64,000 nt of DNA from Nonomuraea turkmeniaca (GTDB taxonomy: Bacteria; Actinomycetota; Actinomycetes; Streptosporangiales; Streptosporangiaceae): NCBI RefSeq assembly GCF_005889735.1, contig NZ_VCKY01000006.1, positions 33,843 to 97,842 on the forward strand, given 5' to 3'. A program made the position numbers and the translations under genes. Below the pieces are notes generated by a model, which worked only from the letters and a program-made list of their open reading frames with translations, did no database searches and was not told the DNA's origin. Shown here in pieces: positions 51,492-59,482 of the stretch (within the stretch, counting starts at the first letter, position 1; every line of letters starts with the position of its first letter).

Positions 51492-52297
51492 CGGCTGCCC
51501 CCCTCCGTTCCGCTGGCGGCCACCTTGGCCGCGCGGCCTTCCAAGAAGTCCCGCATCCGTTCCTTCGCCTCGGCGCTGCTCTGCGCGACTGCCGTCATCA
51601 GCGACTCCAGGAAGAAGCCCTCCTGCGGGTTCGCCGCCGCGATGCGGGGCAGCGCCTGGAGCACCGCGTAGTTGGTGATCGGAGAGTTCGCCGCCGCCCT
51701 CGCCGCCAGCTCCAGCGCCATGGCGGTCCCCTGGCCGTCGTCGGCCAGGTACTGCGAGAGGCCCGCCCGCTCCCCCTCCTCGGCGGTGAGGACGCGGCCG
51801 GTGAGCATCATGTCGAGCATCCGGTGGACACCGATCAGCTTCGGCACCCGGACGGACGCGCCGCCGCCGACGAAGAGGCCGCGCTGTCCCTCGGGAAGCG
51901 CGTAGAAGGCCGACCGTTCCGCCACCCTGACGTGCGCGGCGCAGGCGAGCTCCAGGCCGCCGCCCACCACCGCGCCTCTGAGCACCGCCACGACCGGCAG
52001 CGGACCCGACTCGATCCGCTCGAAGGCGCTGTGCCACATGCGCGAATGGTGCAGGCCCGCCACCGCGTCGCGCTCGCCCAGCTCCGACAGGTCCAGCCCG
52101 GCCGAGAAGTGATCGCCTTCGGGTTCGAGCACGACGGCCCTCGCCCAGGACGGCGGCGTCTCGAAGAAGCGGCCGATCGCGAGCACCGTGACGTCGTCGA
52201 GCGCGTTTCGCTTGTGCGGCCGGGACAGCGTGAGGAGTGCGACGTCTCCGCGCCGTTCCACTCGCAGCGAGTCCGGCAGCGCGTGTTCCAGGGGCAT
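51488..52297 (-). CDS. Enoyl-CoA hydratase/isomerase
   Basis: A 269-residue crotonase-family enzyme. The oxyanion-hole segments are GDHFSAGLDLSELGERD near 62 and AVLRGAVVGGGLELACAAHV near 105; the catalytic-loop segment is YALPEGQRGLFVGGGASVR, with one Glu of the usual pair. It hydrates or isomerises an enoyl-CoA. GTG 52300 and ATG 52297 are both possible starts; neither has a strong ribosome site, as expected for a gene that starts six bases after the previous stop. Second gene of the operon. Confidence 0.92.
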   Translation of the reverse strand: MPLEHALPDSLRVERRGDVALLTLSRPHKRNALDDVTVLAIGRFFETPPSWARAVVLEPEGDHFSAGLDLSELGERDAVAGLHHSRMWHSAFERIESGPLPVVAVLRGAVVGGGLELACAAHVRVAERSAFYALPEGQRGLFVGGGASVRVPKLIGVHRMLDMMLTGRVLTAEEGERAGLSQYLADDGQGTAMALELAARAAANSPITNYAVLQALPRIAAANPQEGFFLESLMTAVAQSSAEAKERMRDFLEGRAAKVAASGTEGGSR

Positions 52298-52303
52298 CAC
52301 GGC

Positions 52304-53155
52304 TCAGGCGAAGTCCGGGCCGGTGACGAAGGTCGTGTGGATCTCGCCGACGCCCCGCACGAAGCTGGTCAGCGTCTCGCCGGGGGCCAGGAAGCGCTGC
52401 GGTGTGCGGCCGAGACCCACCCCGGCGGGCGTCCCGGTGTAGATGAGGTCGCCGGGGAGCAGCGGGCAGACGTGCGACAGCCGCGCGACCAGCTCTGGAA
52501 CGCTGAAGATCAGGTCCTTGGTGTTGCCGCTCTGCAGGACCTCCTCGCCCACCGAGCAGCCGATCTCCAGGGCGTCGGGGTCGGCGATCTCGTCGAGTGT
52601 GACGATGGCCGGCCCGGTGGGCCCGAACCCCTTGTAGGACTTTCCGAGGCTGAACTGGGGGACTGGACCGGCGAGCTGCACCGTGCGCTCGGAGAGGTCC
52701 TGCCCCACGGAGAGCCCGGCCACGTAGGACCATGCCCGGTCCTCCGGCACCCGCTCGGCGCGCCGCCCGATGACCGCCACGAGCTCGACCTCGTAGTCCA
52801 CCCGGTCGCTGGGCAGCTCGACGGTCGCCTCGGGACCGGTCGTGCAGGTGGGGAATTTGGTGAACACGGTGGGCGACGTGGGCAGCTGCTGGACACCGGT
52901 CTCCGCGGCGTGGTCCCGGTAGTTCAGACCGATGGCGAACACCTGCCTGGGCATCGGCACGGGCGCGCAGAGCCCGGCCGTGTCGATCGGCCGCACCGGA
53001 CCGGTCAGCGCGGCGACCGTTTCCGCCAGTTCGTCCCAGCGCTCGAGGGCGTCGATGACGTCGCCGCCGATCCGCCCGCCGGTGGCCTCGGCGATGTCGA
53101 TCCCGCCGCCCTCGGTCAGGGCGATGATCCTGCCCTGGTAGTTCGCGATCCTCAT
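52304..53155 (-). CDS. Fumarylacetoacetate hydrolase family protein
   Basis: A 283-residue FAH-fold enzyme, first gene of the operon; ATG 53155 follows GGAAGG. Signatures: VFAIGLNYRDHAAETG near 92, metal-binding Glu in VDYEVELVAVIGR, Asp in GLSVGQDLSERTVQ, and LIYTGTPAGVGLGRTPQRFL. Family members hydrolyse or decarboxylate 2,4-dioxo acids from aromatic ring cleavage; true FAH gives fumarate and acetoacetate. The presence of acetoacetate-CoA ligase in the same operon favours an acetoacetate-releasing role (inference). Confidence 0.9.
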   Translation of the reverse strand: MRIANYQGRIIALTEGGGIDIAEATGGRIGGDVIDALERWDELAETVAALTGPVRPIDTAGLCAPVPMPRQVFAIGLNYRDHAAETGVQQLPTSPTVFTKFPTCTTGPEATVELPSDRVDYEVELVAVIGRRAERVPEDRAWSYVAGLSVGQDLSERTVQLAGPVPQFSLGKSYKGFGPTGPAIVTLDEIADPDALEIGCSVGEEVLQSGNTKDLIFSVPELVARLSHVCPLLPGDLIYTGTPAGVGLGRTPQRFLAPGETLTSFVRGVGEIHTTFVTGPDFA

Positions 53156-53262
53156 GTCTGACCTTCCGAAGCGAAACGAAACGAGGAGCTGTCGCACGCC
53201 CGGACCTCGTCCAGCGGCCCGGGACCCGGGCGTCACCCCTGCAGCAGGACGATGACACAGCC

Positions 53263-53291
53263 TTGTCGATAAGGCAACAAATTATCGACAA
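53263..53291. promoter_or_regulatory. Inverted-repeat operator between the catabolic operon and GntR
   Basis: TTGTCGATAA (53263-53272) and TTATCGACAA (53282-53291) are perfect reverse complements with a nine-base AT-rich spacer. The site lies between the divergent FAH gene and the GntR gene, only 36 bases before the GntR ATG. It is the likely binding site of that GntR protein and would shut both promoters. Confidence 0.8.
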
Positions 53292-53326
53292 TTCTTAGGA
53301 TGTGCGACAGGAGTAGAATCATCTGC

Positions 53327-54037
53327 ATGCCAGAACCGCGCGGGAACGCAGTGACTCTCACCGGCCACGCCTATTCGTGGATCAGGACCGAGATCCTCAG
53401 CGGGCGGCTCCCCGCCGGCTCACCGTTGCGGTTGGCGGCCCTGGCGCGGGGGTTGTCGGTCAGCATGTCCGTCGTCCGGGAGGCACTGACCCGGCTGTCG
53501 GAGCAGGGGCTGGTCAACGCGTCGCCGAACCAGGGCTTCCGGGTGGCCTCGCTGTCTCGGGAGGATCTCGCGGACCTCACCAGCTTGCGCGCCGACCTGG
53601 AGTGCATGGCGTTCGAGGGGTCGATCGCCGCGGGCGACATCCAGTGGGAGGGCGCGGTGGTCTCCGCGCATCATGTTCTCGAACGGACGCCGATCACGCT
53701 GCCGGGATCCGCCGTGGCGAACGACGAGTGGATCGTCGCGCACGCCGCCTTCCACGACGCCCTCTACGCCGGTTGCGGGAGCCCGCGGCTGCTCGCCCTC
53801 GTCCGGTCGCTGCGCGACAGCGCCGAGGTCTACCGGCAGTGGTCCGGTCCCCTCGGCGAGGAGACCGGACGGGATGTGGCCGGCGAGCACCAGGCGCTCA
53901 TGGAGCTCGCGACCGGGCGCCGGATCGAGGAGGCCTCCGAGATGCTGCGCGCCCATCTCTGGCGAACCACCAACCTCCTCCTGAGCAACCACGACACCAG
54001 GCGCCGGGTCGAACAGGCGGAAACGACCGGCTCTTAG
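53327..54037 (+). CDS. GntR-family (FCD) regulator
   Basis: A 236-residue regulator. Residues 10-75 form the GntR winged helix (ILSGRLPAGSPLRLAALARG, VSMSVVREALTRLSEQGLVN); the FCD effector domain follows with likely metal-binding His in VAHAAFHDALYAGCGS and VAGEHQALMELATG. FCD proteins bind carboxylic acids, fitting control of an aromatic or organic acid pathway. The operator at 53263-53291 sits before it. ATG 53327 is preferred (GGAG 13 bases before, rather far); ATG 53300 is an alternative. Convergent with the MFS gene after 13 bases. Confidence 0.9.
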   Translation: MPEPRGNAVTLTGHAYSWIRTEILSGRLPAGSPLRLAALARGLSVSMSVVREALTRLSEQGLVNASPNQGFRVASLSREDLADLTSLRADLECMAFEGSIAAGDIQWEGAVVSAHHVLERTPITLPGSAVANDEWIVAHAAFHDALYAGCGSPRLLALVRSLRDSAEVYRQWSGPLGEETGRDVAGEHQALMELATGRRIEEASEMLRAHLWRTTNLLLSNHDTRRRVEQAETTGS

Positions 54038-54050
54038 GCGCCGATAACGG

Positions 54051-55427
54051 TCAGTCGGCGGCGCCCAGGACGGCGTGCTCGCCCTCCGCAGAGGCCGGTT
54101 CCGGATACGCGGGGAGGAGGAACGCCATCACGATGGCGATCAGGCCGGCGATCTCCAGCCCGTGGAAGACGGTGTCGATGTCCACGCCCTGATCCATCTG
54201 CGCGGACACGAGGATCGGCACCAGGCTCATCACTGTGCCCACGATCGCCAGGGTGAGCCCCTGAATCTGCCCGAACGCCCTGAGCCCGAAGTAGCGCGCG
54301 GAGAGGAAGGGGCCGATCGACCCCTCCGCCCCGGAGGCGACGCCGAGCAGGGCCATGCCCGCGTACAGCAGCCACACGCCGCGCCCAGCGTTCGCGACGA
54401 GCAGCAGCCCGACCAGGACGCAGGCCATGTATGGGACGACTGCCCGCGGCGAGCGGGAGCGGTCGAGGGCGAAACCGGCGGCAGCCTGCCCGATGATCGA
54501 GGCGATCAGCAGCGTCGACACCGAGAGCGCCACCACGCTCACCGAGATGTGGTCTCGGTTGAACAGGATCTCCGCGTTCACCCTGACCGCCATGATGGCG
54601 CCGCCGACGAGGGCGAGCATCAGCGTGTAGAGGATCCATGCCCGGCTGCGCACCGCGATGGACAAGTTCACCGATGGCACACCAGGCTCCTCATCGACTG
54701 ACGCGGCGGACGCGGTCGAGGCGGCTGCGGCGGACCGGTCCCGTCCACGTGCCGCGAGGACGCCGGGCGCCTCCCTCAGCAGCAGGATCTGGGCGGGCAG
54801 GCTGATCACCAGAATGGCCGCACCGAACACCAGGTAAGTGCCCCGCCAGCCCACCGTGCCGACCAGCTGCGCGGACACGGGCGAGACAGCGGCGCCGAAC
54901 AGACCCACGGAGGAGCCGAGCAGCAAGGAGAACCCGGCCCCGCGGTGTTCGGTGAACCAGCCCGCGATCACCTTGAAGACCACCCCCATCGTGGCAGAGA
55001 AACCGCAGATCGCCGCGATGATCAGGACCGTCTGGAGCCAGGCGTGGCGCGCCCCTGCCACCCAGATCGACATCGTGGCGAGGCCGTAGAGCAGCATCAT
55101 GGGGAGGGCGACCCGGCGGGCGCCCAAGCGGTCGACGAGGCGGCCGGTGAGCGGCAGGAGCAGCGGCCCGATCACCAGCGGCATGCTGAACATCGAGACC
55201 ACGGCAGGCACCGACCAGCCGGTCTCCTCCGCGATCGGGCCGACGACGAAGGTGGTGGCGGTGACGATGGTCGCCGGGCTGAGCCCCATGGCGATCAGCA
55301 CGGCGGCCGCGGCCTTCCACGCGCCGCTCGGATAGCTGCGAACCGAGGCGAGATAGGAGCCGAACGAGGGGCGTGCGGCGGAGTGCCGTGCTGAGGCCTG
55401 CCCGATGGGCGACGAGGGTGTGGACAT
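54051..55427 (-). CDS. MFS transporter
   Basis: A 458-residue transporter with about 12 membrane segments. The first half ends near 215; a charged loop (GRDRSAAAASTASAASVDEE) divides it from the second. The loop LVDRLGARRVALPM between segments 2 and 3 is the MFS signature. It resembles the oxalate/formate and monocarboxylate type. It is clearly related to the partial MFS protein at 63229-64000: both have SARYFGLRAFGQIQGLTLAI / AKYFGLKSFAALQGLTLAI segments and GWRGTYL/GWEGAYY starts of a helix. It may import the aromatic or sterol-like substrate of the neighbouring oxygenases. Confidence 0.9.
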   Translation of the reverse strand: MSTPSSPIGQASARHSAARPSFGSYLASVRSYPSGAWKAAAAVLIAMGLSPATIVTATTFVVGPIAEETGWSVPAVVSMFSMPLVIGPLLLPLTGRLVDRLGARRVALPMMLLYGLATMSIWVAGARHAWLQTVLIIAAICGFSATMGVVFKVIAGWFTEHRGAGFSLLLGSSVGLFGAAVSPVSAQLVGTVGWRGTYLVFGAAILVISLPAQILLLREAPGVLAARGRDRSAAAASTASAASVDEEPGVPSVNLSIAVRSRAWILYTLMLALVGGAIMAVRVNAEILFNRDHISVSVVALSVSTLLIASIIGQAAAGFALDRSRSPRAVVPYMACVLVGLLLVANAGRGVWLLYAGMALLGVASGAEGSIGPFLSARYFGLRAFGQIQGLTLAIVGTVMSLVPILVSAQMDQGVDIDTVFHGLEIAGLIAIVMAFLLPAYPEPASAEGEHAVLGAAD

Positions 55428-55796
55428 GGCGATCCTGTCTCTGGCTGGGATCGGTAGGGACGGCCGGGATGGCGCCGATCGGCTCCATCAGATCCGCCTG
55501 ACTGGGGGCGGCGCGGTTGCGGGAACACCGGGGTACGACGGGACAGTCGCCGGTTTGGCAAGGCCGGATGAGTACCGTGGTCAGGGGTGGGCGCGCCGGG
55601 CCCACGGTCGGACTCTGGAACGGACGGACCTGCCGAGATCGTCGGACATACGCCCGGACCGGCGTGGTGTGAGCGTGGCGGAAGGAGACCGTGATAACGT
55701 GCTCGGTACGGTACTGCTCCGTTCTATATGGGTCAATAGCATGTTACGCCGGGGTTAATCAGAACGCTGCCCGGACGGACCATCGACCCCAGGCCG
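55428..55796. other. Intergenic stretch between MFS and TetR genes
   Basis: No gene is seen in 369 bases. It must hold the MFS promoter. GGTACGGTACTG at 55705-55716, near an AT-richer patch (TTCTATATGGGTCAATAGCA, 55722-55741), recalls part of the possible TetR sites at 56412 and 61031 but is not a clean palindrome. Confidence 0.4.
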
Positions 55797-56381
55797 TCAG
55801 CCGACGGTGCTCCAGGCCTCCAGCAACGGCAGCAGCACCCGATCGACGATGTGGGCGACAAGATCGGCATCGACGGGACGCCCCCAGAGCAGCGCGTCGA
55901 GCAGCATGGGCATCGCCACGTCGTGCGGCAGGTCCGGCTCGCTCAGGGACGTCAGTTCGCCCTGGGCGACGGCGCGCTCCAGCAGGATGCGCATGACGAT
56001 CCTGGCCGGCTCCCTGACTTTGATCTCCAGCGCCTTCATCAACTCGGGGTCGTGATGCGCGGGGGCGATCAGCTGGAGCGCAAGATCGTCGGAGGTGAGC
56101 TGCTCGGCCACCTGGGACAGCACCTGGATGAGGTCACCGCGCAGGGTGCCGGTGGGGACAGGGACGGCAACCGTACCGATGTGCCGACGCACCGCGTCCA
56201 CGATCATGTCCGCCTTCGAGGGCCAGCGCCGGTACAGCGTCGCCTTCGACGCATGGGCCGCGGCGGCGACCGCGTCCATCGTGACGGCGTCATATCCGTC
56301 GTGCGCGACGAGCCGCAGGACGGTTTCCAGGATCTCGACCTCGCGGGCGGGAGAGCTTCGCGGACGCTTGACAGGAGGCAT
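55797..56381 (-). CDS. TetR-family regulator
   Basis: A 194-residue repressor. The helix-turn-helix is VTMDAVAAAAHASKATLYRR with WPSKADMIVDAVR after it (residues 33-66); the ligand-binding part has the TetR_C_11-like PELMKALEIKVREPARIVMR. It starts at ATG 56381. An eight-base inverted repeat 31 bases upstream (56412-56434) is its probable operator, shared with the divergent monooxygenase gene at 56567. It likely controls the monooxygenase/SnoaL genes of this region. Confidence 0.92.
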   Translation of the reverse strand: MPPVKRPRSSPAREVEILETVLRLVAHDGYDAVTMDAVAAAAHASKATLYRRWPSKADMIVDAVRRHIGTVAVPVPTGTLRGDLIQVLSQVAEQLTSDDLALQLIAPAHHDPELMKALEIKVREPARIVMRILLERAVAQGELTSLSEPDLPHDVAMPMLLDALLWGRPVDADLVAHIVDRVLLPLLEAWSTVG

Positions 56382-56411
56382 GTCCAAGACTCTATCCTGA
56401 GCAGCATCCTT

Positions 56412-56434
56412 TAGTACGAAACTGTATCGTACTA
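56412..56434. promoter_or_regulatory. TetR operator candidate
   Basis: TAGTACGA and TCGTACTA are perfect complements with seven bases between them, in the gap between the TetR gene and the divergent monooxygenase gene. The core GAAACTGTATCGTAC resembles the element at 61031-61045 read on the other strand. Confidence 0.75.
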
Positions 56435-56566
56435 TCTACCGTCCCCCACGCTCCGAGCCCCTCCGGCCCGCCGAAGCGTCGCGGGCACCGGTTCCCGCCT
56501 CGCCCACCCGAGCCCACGCAGCACGGGTTCCGAGGGCCATCGGGCCGGTTTTACTACGAAAGGAAC

Positions 56567-57760
56567 ATGATGGGGACAGTTCGGACGACCGCCCCTACCG
56601 GACAGGCGTTGCTGCGCAGCGCCGAGGCGATGGTCGAGGAGCTGCGCGAACGGGGCCGCGAGGCGGAGGAGCTGCGCAGGCTTCACGAGCAGACGATCGC
56701 CGGCTTCGCGTCTGCGGGATTCCTCTCCGCCATGCGCCCGGCCGGGGCCGGCGGCAGCGCCATCGGGCTGGCGACGTTCATCGACATCGTCAGGACCCTG
56801 TCGCGCGGCGACGCCTCAGCCGGCTGGATCGCGGCGTTCCTGATCTCCCATGAATGGCTGCTCACCCGGCTGCCCGCCGAGGCGCAGGCCGACGTCTTCG
56901 GCGCGGGCCCGTACGGGCTGGCCGCGGCGGTCGCGGCCCCTCCCGGCGCCGCCGAGCTTGTGGACGGCGGCTACCGGGTGACCGGCAGGTGGCGTTTCGC
57001 CTCGGGCATCATGCACGCCAACTGGGCGTTGCTCAGCGCGAACACGCCGCAGGGACCGATCACCATGGTGGTGCCGAAGGACGAACTGGTCGTCCACGAC
57101 ACCTGGCACGTGCCCGGTATGAAGGCCACGGGCTCGAACGACGTCGCGGCGAAGGACCTCTTCGTGCCCGCCCACCGCGCGGTGCCGTTCACCGAGTACG
57201 CCGGAGCCAATCCCCCAGGTGCACAGCTCCACCCCTCGTACGCGCTGCTGCGGTACCCCATGCACCGCGTCCTCTCGCTCATCCACTCGGCGGTCGCCCT
57301 GGGCGTGGCGGAGGCGGCACTCGACCTGTTCAGAGCGTCCGTCGGGCAGCGGATCCGGCCGCAGACCGGCGGCCGGATGATCGAAGAGGCCGGAATGCAC
57401 AGCGCGTACGGCGAGGCCCACCACCTCGTCCGGACGGCCCGGCTCCTGCTGGACGACGCCGTGGCGATCACCGACGAGAGCTACGGCCCCTGTTCGCCGG
57501 GCGAGCCCGGACTGGGGCGGCGGGCCGACCTCAACCTGTCCGTCACCGGCTCCGGCTACCAGGCGCTGGCCGCCGTGGACGTCATCTGCCGCGCGTCGGG
57601 GGCGAGCATCCACAGGACCGGCAACCCCCTGGAGCGGATCTGCCGCGACACCCAGGTGATGCGCAACCACGGCGTCCTCGACTGGCGATACTTCGTCCAG
57701 ACCGCCGGATCGGTGCTGCTCGGCCAGGGCCTCGGCGGGCACGCAGACGCCATGTTCTAG
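56567..57760 (+). CDS. Flavin-dependent monooxygenase, acyl-CoA dehydrogenase fold (HsaA-like), copy A
   Basis: A 397-residue protein of the group D flavin monooxygenase type, which has the acyl-CoA dehydrogenase fold (HsaA, HpaB-like enzymes) and hydroxylates aromatic rings with reduced flavin from a partner. Typical pieces: IVRTLSRGDASAGWIAAFLI near 74-93, YRVTGRWRFASGIMHANWAL near 135, DTWHVPGMKATGSNDVAAKD near 180 and NPLERICRDTQVMRNHGVLD near 350. The catalytic Glu of acyl-CoA dehydrogenases is absent. GAAAGGAAC precedes the ATG. No flavin reductase gene is nearby. Closest relative in the window is the protein at 61917-63104. Confidence 0.88.
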   Translation: MMGTVRTTAPTGQALLRSAEAMVEELRERGREAEELRRLHEQTIAGFASAGFLSAMRPAGAGGSAIGLATFIDIVRTLSRGDASAGWIAAFLISHEWLLTRLPAEAQADVFGAGPYGLAAAVAAPPGAAELVDGGYRVTGRWRFASGIMHANWALLSANTPQGPITMVVPKDELVVHDTWHVPGMKATGSNDVAAKDLFVPAHRAVPFTEYAGANPPGAQLHPSYALLRYPMHRVLSLIHSAVALGVAEAALDLFRASVGQRIRPQTGGRMIEEAGMHSAYGEAHHLVRTARLLLDDAVAITDESYGPCSPGEPGLGRRADLNLSVTGSGYQALAAVDVICRASGASIHRTGNPLERICRDTQVMRNHGVLDWRYFVQTAGSVLLGQGLGGHADAMF

Positions 57761-57808
57761 ACCGTCCCGACCCCCACGTCGTACCAACCAGAGATACGGA
57801 GAACCCCC

Positions 57809-58036
57809 ATGAGCGTCGAACTGACGCTGGAGCAGCGCGTTGAACGCCTGGAGGCGGTCCACGAGATCCAGAACATGATGAGCAAGATGCCTCGGCGCAC
57901 GCCCCCTGGGGTCGCCTCGATCCATCGCAGGGGCCACCCGCTCGACCGGATCTGCCGCGACACCCAGGTCATGCGCAACCACCCAGCCGTCGACGCCACG
58001 AAGGATCCCCTCAAGGAAGAGAGAAAAGCAGCATGA
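57809..58036 (+). CDS. Chimeric relic ORF: SnoaL start joined to monooxygenase end
   Basis: A 75-codon frame. Residues 1-25 (TLEQRVERLEAVHEIQNMMS) match the N-terminus of the SnoaL-like proteins at 58033 and 61228; residues 32-60 (GVASIHRRGHPLDRICRDTQ, VMRNHPAVDATKD) match the C-terminus of the two related monooxygenases. So one in-frame deletion has joined two formerly neighbouring genes. It keeps a ribosome site (GGAGAACCCCC) and overlaps the next gene by ATGA, so it may still be translated and may serve to couple translation of SnoaL. No enzyme function is possible with these pieces. Confidence 0.7.
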   Translation: MSVELTLEQRVERLEAVHEIQNMMSKMPRRTPPGVASIHRRGHPLDRICRDTQVMRNHPAVDATKDPLKEERKAA

Positions 58037-58683
58037 CCGACATCGCCGACCTCGAGCTCCGCATCGCGCGCCTCGAGGCCGCCCGCGAGATCGAGAACCT
58101 CATGGGCAGGTTCGAGTCGTACCACGCGGCGTATCGCAACGAGCTCATCCCGGCCATGTTCGCCGATCGCGACGACCTCATTATCGAGATGCCCTTCGGC
58201 ACCTACCTCGGTCGCGATGCCGCACGTCGCGTATGGCGTGGAGCCCTCACCGAGGACATCCCGCCTACAGACCTGAGCGGAGAGTACGTCGAGCACCTGC
58301 TGACGACGCCGGTGATCGAGGTCGCCAAGGACGGCATGACCGCCAAGGCCGCCTGGATCTCTCCGGGCGCCGAGGCCCACCACTTCGGGTGGGAGGAGGG
58401 CAACCCGCTGAAGGCGTTCTGGTACTGGGGTCGATACAACGTCGACTTCATCAAGGAGGACGGCGCCTGGAAAATCTGGCACCTCACCCACTCGGCGACG
58501 TTCATCACCGACTACCACCATTCCTATGCGGAGCCGGAGCACGCGCTGTCGACGCCGCCGGCGCCGTCCGGCCGGCACGCGCCCGACGCACCGCCGCGGG
58601 GTCAGGTCCCGTACAGCCCGACGTTCAACCCGGGAGACCTCCCAGTCGCGCCGGAGCCGTACGACACCTACGAAGGTGTCTGA
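58033..58683 (+). CDS. SnoaL-like (NTF2-fold) protein, copy A
   Basis: A 216-residue NTF2-like protein (SnoaL_4 type). It begins with a helix (DLELRIARLEAAREIENLMG), has FADRDDLIIEMPFGTYLGRD near 43, ISPGAEAHHFGWEEG near 115 and AWKIWHLTHSATFITDY near 148, and ends with a Pro-rich tail (PYSPTFNPGDLPVAPEPYDT). Proteins of this fold act as small cyclases, dehydratases or hydroxylase partners; the tail is shared with the copy at 61228 and is unusual for the fold. Starts by ATGA overlap with the chimeric relic. Very close paralogue of the 61228 protein by eye. Confidence 0.88.
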   Translation: MTDIADLELRIARLEAAREIENLMGRFESYHAAYRNELIPAMFADRDDLIIEMPFGTYLGRDAARRVWRGALTEDIPPTDLSGEYVEHLLTTPVIEVAKDGMTAKAAWISPGAEAHHFGWEEGNPLKAFWYWGRYNVDFIKEDGAWKIWHLTHSATFITDYHHSYAEPEHALSTPPAPSGRHAPDAPPRGQVPYSPTFNPGDLPVAPEPYDTYEGV

Positions 58684-58718
58684 TCACGGCAGCGACATCA
58701 TCGATGTACGGCGCGGTT

Positions 58719-58760
58719 GAGCCACGCCCCCCGGGTAGTCGTACCCGTGGGGTCTGGCTC
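58719..58760. terminator. Bidirectional hairpin between convergent SnoaL genes
   Basis: The arms 58719-58737 and 58742-58760 (GAGCCA...CGGGTA and TACCCG...TGGCTC) form a 19-base stem with a few mismatches and a four-base loop. It lies between the convergent genes ending at 58683 and 58802 and can stop both. Confidence 0.65.
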
Positions 58761-58801
58761 GGCCCTTCCGGCCTTCTCATCTTGCTCGTTACCCCCGTGG
58801 C

Positions 58802-59482
58802 TCAAGGCATCACGGGGCGATTGTGTGGATCCACTCCACTCCAGTGCTCGCACAGGCAGCCGCCGCGAACTCGGTAGGCGTCGTACAGGTAGCGCAGGTA
58901 CGTGCCACCCTCGCCGCCGGGTTGCGGTAGAGCGGCGGCGATAACGACCAGGTCGCCCTCTCCCATCAGGATGCTCGGCGGGATCGACGGCTCCTCAGGG
59001 GTCGGGATCGGACCGTCAGGAAACGATCCAGCCACGAGAGCCTCCAAGCCGGCACGACCCGGGGGAAGGTGTCGGGAATGCTGCACGTAGTCCTCGTGGA
59101 CGAACTCCTTGACGGCGCCGGGGTTGTGGGCGTCGAAGACACACCGGTAGAAGTCGGAGACCAGCAACTTGTTGGTCGAAGGCGTGCCCTCGCCGAGCCG
59201 CGCGGGGTCTCGGTCGAGCAGTGGCCTGCCGCTGCCCAACGGCGCCGAACCGACCGCGTCGTTCGACCACTCCTCGGCAATCTCCCCGTCCCTGAAGCGA
59301 TAGGTGTGGAAGCCGAAGAAGTCGTACTCGTCTGGCCCGTCCCCGCGGAGCTCGTGGTGGACGACGGTGACGAGGTCGCCCTCCTCGACGACGAACTCCA
59401 CCGGGAAGCCCTCGGCCCGCTCTCGGTGCCGCCCCAGGGCGATCCCCTTGTTCTCGGACGTCATTCCGGTCAGCTCCTTCAT
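58802..59482 (-). CDS. Double SnoaL-domain protein, first domain shortened
   Basis: A 226-residue protein with two NTF2-like units of the SnoaL polyketide-cyclase type. The first (residues 1-75) is only the back half of a domain: FPVEFVVEEGDLVTVVHHEL, YDFFGFHTYRFRDGEIAEEW. The second (about 95-226) is complete: FYRCVFDAHNPGAVKEFVHE, YVQHSRHLPPGRAGLEALVA, GDLVVIAAALPQPGG, CEHWSGVDPHNRP. Start ATG 59482 overlaps the monooxygenase stop (ATGA); ATG 59464 has a better ribosome site (AAGGAG). The missing front of domain one suggests truncation. Probably acts with the monooxygenase encoded just before it. Confidence 0.82.
   Translation of the reverse strand: MKELTGMTSENKGIALGRHRERAEGFPVEFVVEEGDLVTVVHHELRGDGPDEYDFFGFHTYRFRDGEIAEEWSNDAVGSAPLGSGRPLLDRDPARLGEGTPSTNKLLVSDFYRCVFDAHNPGAVKEFVHEDYVQHSRHLPPGRAGLEALVAGSFPDGPIPTPEEPSIPPSILMGEGDLVVIAAALPQPGGEGGTYLRYLYDAYRVRGGCLCEHWSGVDPHNRPVMP

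Noticed and set aside
49545..51671. A 708-codon open frame on the plus strand across acetoacetate-CoA ligase
   Set aside because: Antisense shadow of a well-defined adenylate-forming enzyme; no ribosome site and no family.
49521..53291. A single 1256-codon minus-strand gene
   Set aside because: Only its last 656 codons are a real protein. The upstream part is the out-of-frame reading of the enoyl-CoA hydratase and FAH genes.
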